A DNA stretch of 38,124 bases from Candidatus Heimdallarchaeota archaeon (GTDB taxonomy: Archaea; Asgardarchaeota; Heimdallarchaeia; Heimdallarchaeales; Heimdallarchaeaceae), in assembly GCA_019057815.1 (NCBI GenBank), contig JAHLWR010000030.1, positions 1-38,124 of the forward strand, read 5' to 3'. Positions within the stretch are counted from its first letter, which is position 1. Each line of letters opens with the position of its first letter. Below, piece after piece: positions 24,100 through 31,676 of the stretch. The position numbers and the translations under genes were made by a program. The notes under the pieces were generated by a model. The model searched no databases. It was not told the DNA's origin and worked only from the letters and a program-made list of their open reading frames with translations.

Positions 24100-26046
24100 T
24101 TATTTAAACAGATATTTAGCTACGAATTGCTCAATTGTTTCTTTATGTTCGTTTAATTTGTGATGTTTATAGATTTCTTTATCTATAGAGCTATCAAATA
24201 GCTGTTTTTTAGCACTTTTTTCGTTTTCTAGAAGCTGTTTCACATATGTCTCTATTCTTGTTTTTACTACATCAGAAGGCTTTTTGAAAGGTAGATCGTG
24301 TAAATACATCGGTAAATAGTGTAGATACTGACCCATAATTTCAGTCCCTGAATACAATATTTTGTATATGAAACTATAAAGAGTGCTATTAACTATCCCT
24401 AAAATATACTCTAAACTTATTTTTGCATTTTTAGCTTTTTCTGTGAGTTGACCTAAAAGAAAAATATCTTTGCAGACATAACCTTCTTGGTCGATTGTTG
24501 CACGTATCCTTAAAGCGTGTTGACAGATGATGATTTTCTTCTCTTCAAAGATTTTAATATCAGGAAAATTATTTTTCAATCCCTTAGCTTTCTCCTTATT
24601 ATAATCTAACCAATAACCCCACCAATTTAAGGAATATCTTTCAACTTCTCTGTTACCAGCAAAAGGCTTCCCGCCCAGAAATTTTACTGGAAATTCGCCT
24701 ATTGGTTTTTCAGAAATAAACATTTCCCTTAATCCTTTTCTATGAAAGGATATAGTCCATCTAAAATTAATAAAATCTGACATTCTATAGTCAGATTCAG
24801 AGAATATTTGATCGACAACATCATAATTCCATTTATCTGCAAAATATATTGTTTTGTTAATTGTGTTTGCAAAAATGCATAAATCTACATTAATTCCATC
24901 TTTTTGATTTTTATCGAGTAGATTATTTACATCAATCTTTGAAAGCATATTAGCTGAGTTCTCTTTTTGTTTATTGTTCTTCAACATTAATATAATTGGA
25001 TAAACAGCTGGATTGAATACTTTTTGATGTGCAAGATTGACAATATGTTTAATCATCCCTTTTTTGATTATTTTATCCCTTATGGGCTTCGCATAACGTG
25101 CATTAAGGAATTTATTAGGGATTATGAACCCTAATTCTCCACCCTCTTGAAGTAAACTTATTCCTAAATCAACAAAGAAAAGATAAAGATCGAATCCACC
25201 TTTAGCAATTGAAGGAAAGAATTGTCTGCAAATGCTCTTTGATTCAGAATCCATTTTCTTCGATTCAACGTAAGGAGGATTGCCAATAACAAATCTATAT
25301 TGAGACTTCTTTGCTTCTATTATAGCTTCGTTATCACACTCATCAGTCTTTTTAAGTGAGTTTGTACAGTATATTTGCAGTTTTAATTCTCTTTCTAAGG
25401 GGAAGCTCTTTTGAATGTGACTCATTAATTCTACGATTATATTAGTTTTAGATAGCATTACAGCAATAGGATCAACATCAAATCCAACTACTGTTGATAT
25501 TATGTAAGAAATTACGTTGTTAGCACTTTCTTTGTTTTTGGTTAATTTCAAATGTTTACTGATAGCTCTAACAAGAAAAATCCCTGAACCACAAGAGAGA
25601 TCAATAATTTTTTCAGTTTCTGGGTTTCCATTGAGAATAGGATAAGAGAGTTTTGAAAGAATGTAATCAGCAATCACTATGGGAGTAAAAACTATTCCTC
25701 TACCCTTTTTTTGGGATTGTGATAAGAAAGATTGATAAAAATAACCTAAAGGATCTTCAAAGTTTTCTTCTTTATATCTTTCAAATATTTTGGAAATTTC
25801 CTCATAAATATCTTCCCAGAATAGAAAATCATCATAAAATTCAGGTAGAACAACACGTAATACGCTTATCTTTTTAGATAGACTAAGATTCTTTTCTATT
25901 ATATAATAATACTCAGCAGCTGCAACTATGTAGTACGAACACAATATTTTGAAAATAAGATTAATCGAATGATCACTACTTATTTTCTCGAGTAGCTTTG
26001 TATCTATTTTGTTGTATATTAAACGCAGATTAGCGTTTTTATGCAT
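24100..26046 (-). CDS. Orphan N6-adenine DNA methyltransferase (Eco57I/TaqI-like)
   Basis: 648 aa. The methylase core begins with GIVFTPIVIADYILSKL; motif I is DLSCGSGIF (Asp149 onward), an acidic loop reads VVGFDVDPIAVM, and motif IV is NPPY (Asn256-Tyr259), which marks N6-adenine methylation. The C-terminal half resembles the target-recognition part of TaqI-class enzymes (LGGKPFAGNREVERYSLNWW, later GIVNSTLYSFIYK). No N-terminal PD-(D/E)xK nuclease motif is seen in the first 110 residues and no restriction gene is adjacent. It could be a solitary modification enzyme, or part of a defence unit with an unrecognised partner. Start ATG at 26046; CTCTATATATG about 25 nt upstream indicates a leaderless transcript. 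Confidence 0.87.
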   Translation of the reverse strand: MHKNANLRLIYNKIDTKLLEKISSDHSINLIFKILCSYYIVAAAEYYYIIEKNLSLSKKISVLRVVLPEFYDDFLFWEDIYEEISKIFERYKEENFEDPLGYFYQSFLSQSQKKGRGIVFTPIVIADYILSKLSYPILNGNPETEKIIDLSCGSGIFLVRAISKHLKLTKNKESANNVISYIISTVVGFDVDPIAVMLSKTNIIVELMSHIQKSFPLERELKLQIYCTNSLKKTDECDNEAIIEAKKSQYRFVIGNPPYVESKKMDSESKSICRQFFPSIAKGGFDLYLFFVDLGISLLQEGGELGFIIPNKFLNARYAKPIRDKIIKKGMIKHIVNLAHQKVFNPAVYPIILMLKNNKQKENSANMLSKIDVNNLLDKNQKDGINVDLCIFANTINKTIYFADKWNYDVVDQIFSESDYRMSDFINFRWTISFHRKGLREMFISEKPIGEFPVKFLGGKPFAGNREVERYSLNWWGYWLDYNKEKAKGLKNNFPDIKIFEEKKIIICQHALRIRATIDQEGYVCKDIFLLGQLTEKAKNAKISLEYILGIVNSTLYSFIYKILYSGTEIMGQYLHYLPMYLHDLPFKKPSDVVKTRIETYVKQLLENEKSAKKQLFDSSIDKEIYKHHKLNEHKETIEQFVAKYLFK

Positions 26047-26112
26047 ATAATATCTAAATTCTAATCATATATAGAGTTTTAGCAAGTTAAAACAAGCAAT
26101 ACTAACGATAGA

Positions 26113-26604
26113 TTACACATACCTTATCTTTAATCTCCTAAACTTTACTTCGCAATCTTTACATAAAGTTGAAGCTTTTTCTATTAAATGACCAAAATTT
26201 GTGGTCTTATTCATTAAACAATCTTTATCACAATCGATTAAACCTATCATGAACCCAAACTGATAAGCTGATTCTTTAAATGCTAATTCTTCTCTAACTA
26301 GTTTTGAAATCGATACAATCGACCCCTTACGCAATTCAGCATATCCATATACAAGTTTCCCTTCTAAGGAAATTGGTACTTCAACAATCCATAAAAAGAA
26401 GGTTGATCCTTCATTTATAATGTTCTGTAGAATCATCTTTGCGTCATAAGAATTAGACAGATCATGCCATGCATTATAATGGGGCAAACGTACCCCAACT
26501 ATGCGAAAATTCATGTAAAAAACTTTTTTTATATTATCCACTATATAATTCAACAATTCGTCTGGCACTTTTTCACAAGTGTAAATCTTGAAATAAAATG
26601 TCAA
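26113..26604 (-). CDS. Inactivated archaemetzincin homologue (pseudoprotease)
   Basis: 163 aa. Archaemetzincins carry HExxHxxGxxHC, then Cx4C-x-M and a later CxxC. Here the same frame reads Y114-Q115-F-G-F118-M-I-G121-L-I-D124-C125. The spacing, the Gly and the Cys are kept, but all three zinc-binding His and the catalytic Glu are replaced. The second metal site is kept nearly as is: C125-x3-C129-L-M131, then sixteen residues and C148-x2-C151. Upstream, YGYAELRKGSIVSISKLVREE matches the strand before the active site. The protein thus probably keeps a structural zinc and the fold but is not a peptidase. Start is TTG at 26604, with ATTTATTTAAAG upstream. It lies 66 bp before the methylase gene in the same direction. 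Confidence 0.72.
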   Translation of the reverse strand: MTFYFKIYTCEKVPDELLNYIVDNIKKVFYMNFRIVGVRLPHYNAWHDLSNSYDAKMILQNIINEGSTFFLWIVEVPISLEGKLVYGYAELRKGSIVSISKLVREELAFKESAYQFGFMIGLIDCDKDCLMNKTTNFGHLIEKASTLCKDCEVKFRRLKIRYV

Positions 26605-26694
26605 CTTATTCCCAAATTATTACTAATTCTTTAAATAAATAAAAATTACGATTGTGCGAGAGTACGAACAAAAAGATAAACTTTGTCTGAAGGC

Positions 26695-27138
26695 CTATTT
26701 TTTCGAGAGAGAAGTCTTGGAATAAGTTTTTAAGCTTTCTCCAATCTTTACTTCTACAATCATCTCAGTTTTACTTTCTTTTGCAAAAACTCTTTCAATT
26801 TTAATGTTAGGGGGAATATTGTATCCACTCTCGAAATAGCTCGTGAATCTTATTTCTTTAGCGTTATTTTCAATATTAACATTAAGCATCTCAAAATATC
26901 CTTCATTATTGATTATTAAGTGTTTAATTTTTTCTCTAGTTTTATCATACAGAAAAAAGCCATTTTCTTCACGAATTGGTTTTTTACCGTCTTTATAAGA
27001 AAAGGTATATTTTACTATTTCCTCACCAAACATTTCGCAATTCAAAGTAGAATCAAATTTTTGACCATTTTCAACAATTTCCCCTTCCCAGTCTCCCAAC
27101 AACCAAAAAACATCAGTAATGGGATTTCCGTTTTCCAT
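26695..27138 (-). CDS. Nitrobindin-like (THAP4/DUF1794-type) beta-barrel protein
   Basis: 147 aa, mostly strands. The N-terminus FWLLGDWEGEIVENGQKFDS matches the W-L-x-G-x-W-x-G-E start of nitrobindin-like ten-stranded barrels. ENGFFLYDKTREKIKHLIIN corresponds to the region ETGFLR...LVLAHPTG. Nitrobindins bind haem through a His late in the chain, but no such His is seen in the final 40 residues, so haem binding is doubtful. It may bind another hydrophobic ligand. It is divergent from the RNase III gene with 63 bp between the starts and probably shares its TATA element. ATG start, likely leaderless. Confidence 0.6.
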   Translation of the reverse strand: MENGNPITDVFWLLGDWEGEIVENGQKFDSTLNCEMFGEEIVKYTFSYKDGKKPIREENGFFLYDKTREKIKHLIINNEGYFEMLNVNIENNAKEIRFTSYFESGYNIPPNIKIERVFAKESKTEMIVEVKIGESLKTYSKTSLSKK

Positions 27139-27155
27139 ACTTCATTAGAAATAAA

Positions 27156-27168
27156 TGTATTTAAAAAC
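27156..27168. promoter_or_regulatory. Shared near-palindromic TATA element between nitrobindin-like and RNase III genes
   Basis: TGTATTTAAAAAC lies about 25 nt from the nitrobindin-like ATG (27138) on one strand and about 40 nt from the RNase III ATG (27202) on the other. It reads as a TATA box on both strands, and no other candidate exists in the 63-bp gap. Confidence 0.45.
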
Positions 27169-27201
27169 TCTCTGTGAGAAGAATAAATGAAAGTGTAGCA
27201 A

Positions 27202-27933
27202 ATGCTAATCGATACAGAAAAATGCAGAATCAGTGGTTGGAAAATTGATAGGAAACTCTTTTCTGAAGCCTTAACTCATCCGAGCTATTTTCAAATAGAA
27301 CCATCTAAAAAAAATTATGAAAGACTAGAATTTTTAGGTGATTCTATTTTAGACTTACTACTGGCAGAATGGTTATATCAATTTGTTAATGAAAAAGTTG
27401 GGTTGTTGTCTCAGATTCGTTCACTATTGGTTCAAACTGAAACATTATCTAACATTGGATATGAAATTGGTTTAGACATGGTAATGCTGAAAGACACTTA
27501 CTATAGTATTACTCCTACTGATCTCGAAGACGGTGTTGAATCGATATTTGGTGCTGTTTATCTATCAAGAGGATTGGAAAAAGCTAGGATATTATTTCAT
27601 AAAATATTTAAGGAAAGATTGGAAACACTTCTTCTAGACTTAAGCAATGAAGAAGGGAAGCAAAAAATCGCTAATCTTACAGTTTGTGAAAGAAATCCAA
27701 TAAATAGATTGCAAGAAATATGTCAGCAGCAGAAATTTCCTTTACCTGAATACAAACTACAAGAAAAAAAGGGTGCTGATCACGACCCAATTTATTTTAT
27801 TGAATGTAGGGTATCAATAAAAGACTCTGATTTCTCTGCCATTGGTACTGGTCGTAATCTTAAAACAGCAAGAAGAATTGCAGCTAATCTAGTTCTAGAA
27901 CAGTTTAAAACTGTAGAAAAAAAGGATTTGTAG
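27202..27933 (+). CDS. rnc: Ribonuclease III
   Basis: 243 aa, the length of bacterial-type (class I) RNase III. The signature YERLEFLGDSILDLL holds Glu40 and Asp47. The second acidic pair is in DLEDGVESIFGAVYLSRG with Asp110 and Glu113, so all four metal-binding carboxylates are present. A double-stranded-RNA-binding domain follows from about residue 165 (NPINRLQEICQQQKFPLPEY ... ARRIAANLVLEQF). It should cut double-stranded RNA as a homodimer, for example in rRNA processing or antisense turnover. Most archaea lack this enzyme. It sits alone between a divergent nitrobindin-like gene and a dipeptidase gene, with archaeal-looking promoters. Confidence 0.92.
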   Translation: MLIDTEKCRISGWKIDRKLFSEALTHPSYFQIEPSKKNYERLEFLGDSILDLLLAEWLYQFVNEKVGLLSQIRSLLVQTETLSNIGYEIGLDMVMLKDTYYSITPTDLEDGVESIFGAVYLSRGLEKARILFHKIFKERLETLLLDLSNEEGKQKIANLTVCERNPINRLQEICQQQKFPLPEYKLQEKKGADHDPIYFIECRVSIKDSDFSAIGTGRNLKTARRIAANLVLEQFKTVEKKDL

Positions 27934-27959
27934 ACCCGAACATTTTTTTATCAGCTCAG

Positions 27960-28895
27960 GTGCGTATAATTGTGATAATCGATGGACATATTGACGTAAC
28001 TTTTGCTCTACAAATGCAGAACAGAAAGTTCAGTTCTCGATCAGACATAGGTCATGTAGACTTGCCTAGGATGCGAGAAGGTAATGTTTCAGCTGCTCTA
28101 TTTGCTGTATATCCAGCTAGCAGCAATTTCTCAATTTCCTCAGGAGTTGACGTCTGGTTTAATTTGGTCGAAAACCCTGAAAATGGTTTGATGCAAATAA
28201 TAAACCTTGGTGACTTCGAAAAAGCGCGACAAGATGATAAAATTGGAGCAATATTACATTTTGAAGGTGCTGGAGGATTAGACAGTGAATTTGCTTTGCT
28301 CAGAAACTACCATCGGTTAGGACTAAGAAGTATGGGGCTTTCATGGTCTAACATGAATCAATTTGCAACAGGAGTTGGAACAAGAGAAGAAAGAGGATTA
28401 ACAGCAGAAGGTAAAGCTTTAGTTTCAGAGATGCAAAGTTTAGGAATTTTAGTTGATGTTAGTCATTTAAATGAGAAATCCTTCTGGGATGTAGTTGAGA
28501 TTACAAGCAAACCTATCATTGCTTCTCACAGTAACGCTTACAGCATCTGTAATCATGTCAGAAATCTTAAGGATGAGCAAATACAGGCTATCAGAGATAC
28601 AAATGGTACAATGGGGATTAATTTGTGTACAATGTTTTTAGACCCTCAAAAGAGAGAAGAAAATCATATAACTTTTGAGCTGATCAAGAAACATTTTGAT
28701 CATATAGTAGAAAAAGCAGGGATTAATCACATAAGTTTGGGATCTGACTACGATGGTGCGACTGTTCCCTCTATACTAAAAGATATTAGCTATTACCCTA
28801 AATTAATAGATTTTCTAAGAAATACTTATTCCAGAAAGGATATAGAGAAAATAGCATATCAGAACTTTCTTAGAGTTTTCAAAGCTACTTGGTAA
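27960..28895 (+). CDS. Membrane dipeptidase family (peptidase M19) protein
   Basis: About 310 aa, soluble. The binuclear zinc ligands of renal-type dipeptidases are all visible: His-x-Asp in IIDGHID at the start, Glu in ILHFEGAGG, His in VDVSHLNE, His in IIASHSNAYS and Asp in LGSDYDGA. These enzymes cleave dipeptides, including ones with D-residues. There is no signal peptide or lipid anchor, so it is likely cytosolic. The GTG at 27960 is the furthest start. The GTG at 27972 is also attractive, because AGGTG lies nine bases before it and the product then begins MIIDGHID, as in relatives. It is 26 bp downstream of RNase III and may share its transcript, although a run of seven T lies between them. 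Confidence 0.9.
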   Translation: MRIIVIIDGHIDVTFALQMQNRKFSSRSDIGHVDLPRMREGNVSAALFAVYPASSNFSISSGVDVWFNLVENPENGLMQIINLGDFEKARQDDKIGAILHFEGAGGLDSEFALLRNYHRLGLRSMGLSWSNMNQFATGVGTREERGLTAEGKALVSEMQSLGILVDVSHLNEKSFWDVVEITSKPIIASHSNAYSICNHVRNLKDEQIQAIRDTNGTMGINLCTMFLDPQKREENHITFELIKKHFDHIVEKAGINHISLGSDYDGATVPSILKDISYYPKLIDFLRNTYSRKDIEKIAYQNFLRVFKATW

Positions 28896-28901
28896 GAAAA
28901 A

Positions 28902-29561
28902 TTAGAACGAAAGGTAAGCGTTCATAATGGCTATGCAGATTTTATTTGCTGTGTTTATTCGAAATCTGAATTCAACTAGAACTTGTGTATCTTTTCCTTT
29001 TTCAACTTTTAAATCAGCTTGATTTGTATTTTGGTATCTGTGTCTATAAAATGGGATAGTGAAACTGCTTGTACCTTGAATTAAGAAAGTCTCATTCTTA
29101 CCGTTTATAGTTATAGTTACATTTCCTTCCAGACTTAGATTCATGTTTGTATAATTACCTGCTCTTACTTTTATTTGATTTAGTATCTGAATTGAATCAT
29201 TGAGATTCATCAGATTTATTTTTATTGGGTCATCTATCATATCTGTATATTTCTGCGAATTTCTTCCTTTAATCTGAATTTGATTAATAATGACCCAAAC
29301 ATCTGAAATATTTTCATCTGGAGGTAAGAATTTTAAAAGCGAACTATTTGCAGTTTCAATAGTTGTATCGCTAGAAACATAGAAGTTTAGCATGCCGTCC
29401 CCATCTGGAAAAAAAATCCCATCAGGATCAGCAAAACCATCAAAATTATTAAAATCGTTGATAATTATATCGAAATCTCTAACAGTAATAAGAGAAGCGA
29501 ATATAGCTCCAGTAACAACAAGACTAAGGATTATAATTGTAATTTTGTTTCTAGCATGCAT
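28902..29561 (-). CDS. Membrane-anchored DUF4382 protein
   Basis: 219 aa. One hydrophobic N-terminal segment (ITIIILSLVVTGAIFASLI) serves as signal anchor. A short Asp/Phe/Gly-rich stretch follows, then a beta-sandwich domain of the DUF4382 type: VWVIINQIQIKGR, INLMNLNDSIQIL, IKVRAGNYTNMNLSLEG, VTITING and a late DTQVLVEFRF. The domain is found on surfaces of archaea and bacteria and has no known function. No cysteine lipobox is present. AAAGGT lies eight bases before the ATG. Convergent with the dipeptidase gene, six bases apart. Confidence 0.75.
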   Translation of the reverse strand: MHARNKITIIILSLVVTGAIFASLITVRDFDIIINDFNNFDGFADPDGIFFPDGDGMLNFYVSSDTTIETANSSLLKFLPPDENISDVWVIINQIQIKGRNSQKYTDMIDDPIKINLMNLNDSIQILNQIKVRAGNYTNMNLSLEGNVTITINGKNETFLIQGTSSFTIPFYRHRYQNTNQADLKVEKGKDTQVLVEFRFRINTANKICIAIMNAYLSF

Positions 29562-29647
29562 AAGTTCAACCTTTACCCATATTATCTTACATTTTATTAT
29601 TTATCATATTTCTTATTTAATTATTTAAAGTTCCATTATCCACTTTT

Positions 29648-30466
29648 TTAGATCATTACAATTACCAGATACAGATAATCAATGAATATCAAAGTACAGG
29701 CAATAATTAGTGATTGATATTCTTTACATTTAGATGCTAATCTTATCCCTTGTGCCACAAATAATGTTGACCAGATTTTACAAACTACAAATACAACGTT
29801 GAGCAGTATACTAGCCCAAGCGGGAACTGAAATCGCAGTGAAATATATAATCGAAACAGGAATTATATAGATGAAATATGGAATAATCCCTATGAATACA
29901 CCTATCCAGAGTTCTTTAAACTCAAAATCTTTTTTCAAGATTTTCAGGATTATGAATATTATTAGCAGATAGAGATACCAATGAGCAAATGAAATGATGG
30001 AATTGACTATTGTTCCCCCTGTGAGTATTGTTTCTATAGCACTGAAATGCTTATTTGATACACCAAATATCCATGCAAACACTATGAGGAGAAGATTTAT
30101 TTCTATTAAACTACGAATAGGATCCCCAAATAAATAGTAAAACAATTGGGATAAACCAATTTTTTCAAATATTCTTGTTATTTTACTCTTTTCTTCTGAT
30201 TCAACGATAGGGCTTCCCTTAATTATATTTACTGTTTCTTTTCCTAAAGAACTTAAACGATAAAAGTTCTGTTCATCTTTTTCAAGAAACTCGTTAAGGT
30301 TTTTGATATGATAATATAGACTTCCATCAGTTAAACTTAGCTCATCTTTTAAAGCTGTAAACGAAATAGATCCTTGTTCTGATACAATTTTGAGAATTCC
30401 CTGTCTGATGGGATTAGATAGTGCTTTCATGTGTTCTGTGCTTGTATCCAAGGAACTCATTTCCAT
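29648..30466 (-). CDS. Membrane-embedded winged-helix regulator (ArsR-like HTH + Yip1-like domain)
   Basis: 272 aa. Residues 8-85 are an ArsR-type winged helix (MKALSNPIRQGILKIVSEQG, then FTALKDELSLTDGSLYYHIK and NFYRLSSLGKE). From about residue 100 there are five hydrophobic helices with a Yip1-like arrangement (GDPIRSLIEINLLLIVFAW; FIGIIPYFIYIIPVSIIYF). DNA binding from the membrane would let it sense an envelope or membrane signal directly. It is divergent from the gene of a secreted, membrane-anchored protein, and a perfect inverted repeat lies between them. ATG at 30466, with a TATA-like TTTTAAATGG about 25 nt upstream. Confidence 0.75.
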   Translation of the reverse strand: MEMSSLDTSTEHMKALSNPIRQGILKIVSEQGSISFTALKDELSLTDGSLYYHIKNLNEFLEKDEQNFYRLSSLGKETVNIIKGSPIVESEEKSKITRIFEKIGLSQLFYYLFGDPIRSLIEINLLLIVFAWIFGVSNKHFSAIETILTGGTIVNSIISFAHWYLYLLIIFIILKILKKDFEFKELWIGVFIGIIPYFIYIIPVSIIYFTAISVPAWASILLNVVFVVCKIWSTLFVAQGIRLASKCKEYQSLIIACTLIFIDYLYLVIVMI

Positions 30467-30511
30467 ATAGACTAAAATGTTTCCATTTAAAATTTCTTTG
30501 GCTTTACAAAC

Positions 30512-30531
30512 AACTTTAAAAAATTAAAGTT
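30512..30531. promoter_or_regulatory. Perfect inverted repeat AACTTTAA-N4-TTAAAGTT
   Basis: Eight-base arms with a four-base spacer, all matching, in the gap between the membrane-embedded winged-helix gene and the secreted protein gene. It lies about 15 bp upstream of the TATA-like TTTTAAATAA (30544-30553) that precedes the secreted protein gene. This position and symmetry suit a dimeric winged-helix binding site, though it could be a part of the promoter of either gene. Confidence 0.5.
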
Positions 30532-30597
30532 AAAAACTTAATGTTTTAAATAATCACGTATTAAATGCTGGTTTGGAATATTGTTACAGTGAAAAAA

Positions 30598-31584
30598 ATG
30601 AAAGCAAAACACTTTGCATTTGGAATTGGATTAATCTCCTTAATCTTACTCACAAGTGGAGTAATGGCTGATTCAGACACAGGAATAGAATATGAACACC
30701 AAAATGGTGTATCAATACTTACAATAGATGATGTAGTTATTAAAATTAATACTTTTGGAAATGTTCCAATATTCCACTACAATAAAGCTGCTGGTCTTAA
30801 TTATACAGTTTTATTTAAACAACTAGTAGAATATCAAGATCTTAATGAAGATGGAGTCTTTCAATATAATGAAAGTATAGCTGGTAGCCCTATATTCAGT
30901 TTGATGTCCGTTAAATGGACTTTTTCAGGATTTGAAGTTGAAGAAGAAGCTGGTATAACTACTGCAGTACATTTTAACTTTACTTCATCCCAAATAATGG
31001 GCGTGTTTCAACCTGATTTGAATATCGTTATCACTGCTCATCTTTATCTAGAAGGTCAAGAAATCGATGGATATGAACTAGAAGGTGGGGAACTTAAATT
31101 CGATCTTTACATCAGTGGATGGGATTGGGCTGAAGAGGATAGTTTCTTAGCTGTCAGATTTGATATCACGCCAAGTGAAGGAGCACAGTTCAGAAACACT
31201 CATGGACAACCAGTTGATACAGGCGTTAATACTACAAACTTAGAGAAGAAAGCTCAGCTTGATGAAAATAAGATGAAACAACAATTCAACATTTCTGCTG
31301 CTAATGAAGTAGGATATTTTGGATTTGCTAATCAATCACAAATCAAAACTTTAGCTGAACTTCAATATAAACACTCAAACGTAAATGCTTCTTACTCTTC
31401 CAACGGAGCAGGAACACTACAAGTATTCTTAAGCTTTGAACACTTTGATGAATTGATTTACGATCCTTCTATTGGTTCTTACACAATTGATGACGAAACT
31501 GAAGGAACTCCTCTCTCAACTATAGCTGTAATTGCCCCATTAGTAGCTTTTGCAGTCTTGATGAGAAAGAGAAAGGAAAACTAA
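30598..31584 (+). CDS. Secreted protein with C-terminal membrane anchor, function unknown
   Basis: About 328 aa. A signal peptide (KHFAFGIGLISLILLTSGVMA) precedes a 270-residue extracellular domain that is strand-rich and acidic, with N-x-S/T sites (NYT, NES, NFT, NTT, NIS, NQS, NAS) and no Cys. The C-terminus is TPLSTIAVIAPLVAFAVLMR followed by KRKEN: a short hydrophobic helix with basic tail, like archaeal sortase-type or simple stop-transfer anchors. I do not recognise the main domain. The ORF reaches an ATG at 30565, but the ATG at 30598 (or a GTG at 30589) gives a normal signal peptide. Divergent from the winged-helix/Yip1-like gene. Confidence 0.72.
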   Translation: MKAKHFAFGIGLISLILLTSGVMADSDTGIEYEHQNGVSILTIDDVVIKINTFGNVPIFHYNKAAGLNYTVLFKQLVEYQDLNEDGVFQYNESIAGSPIFSLMSVKWTFSGFEVEEEAGITTAVHFNFTSSQIMGVFQPDLNIVITAHLYLEGQEIDGYELEGGELKFDLYISGWDWAEEDSFLAVRFDITPSEGAQFRNTHGQPVDTGVNTTNLEKKAQLDENKMKQQFNISAANEVGYFGFANQSQIKTLAELQYKHSNVNASYSSNGAGTLQVFLSFEHFDELIYDPSIGSYTIDDETEGTPLSTIAVIAPLVAFAVLMRKRKEN

Positions 31585-31587
31585 AAA

Positions 31588-31620
31588 TATTTTTTCTCCT
31601 TTTTTTTTCTTTTTTTTTGT
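31588..31620 (+). terminator. T-rich terminator after the secreted protein gene
   Basis: Runs of seven, nine and nine T, broken by short pyrimidine-rich breaks, follow the stop codon within 40 bp, as at archaeal intrinsic terminators. The MFS gene comes from the other side and ends just beyond. Confidence 0.5.
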
Positions 31621-31676
31621 TTAATTCCAAACAAAATATTGATACTATAAGATATTTCTTTTTTTTCTTTTCATCT

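Noticed and set aside
24100-26046. Type IIG restriction-modification fusion
   Set aside because: The first 110 residues before the methylase core are helical and lack a PD-(D/E)xK pattern, so no nuclease half is supported.
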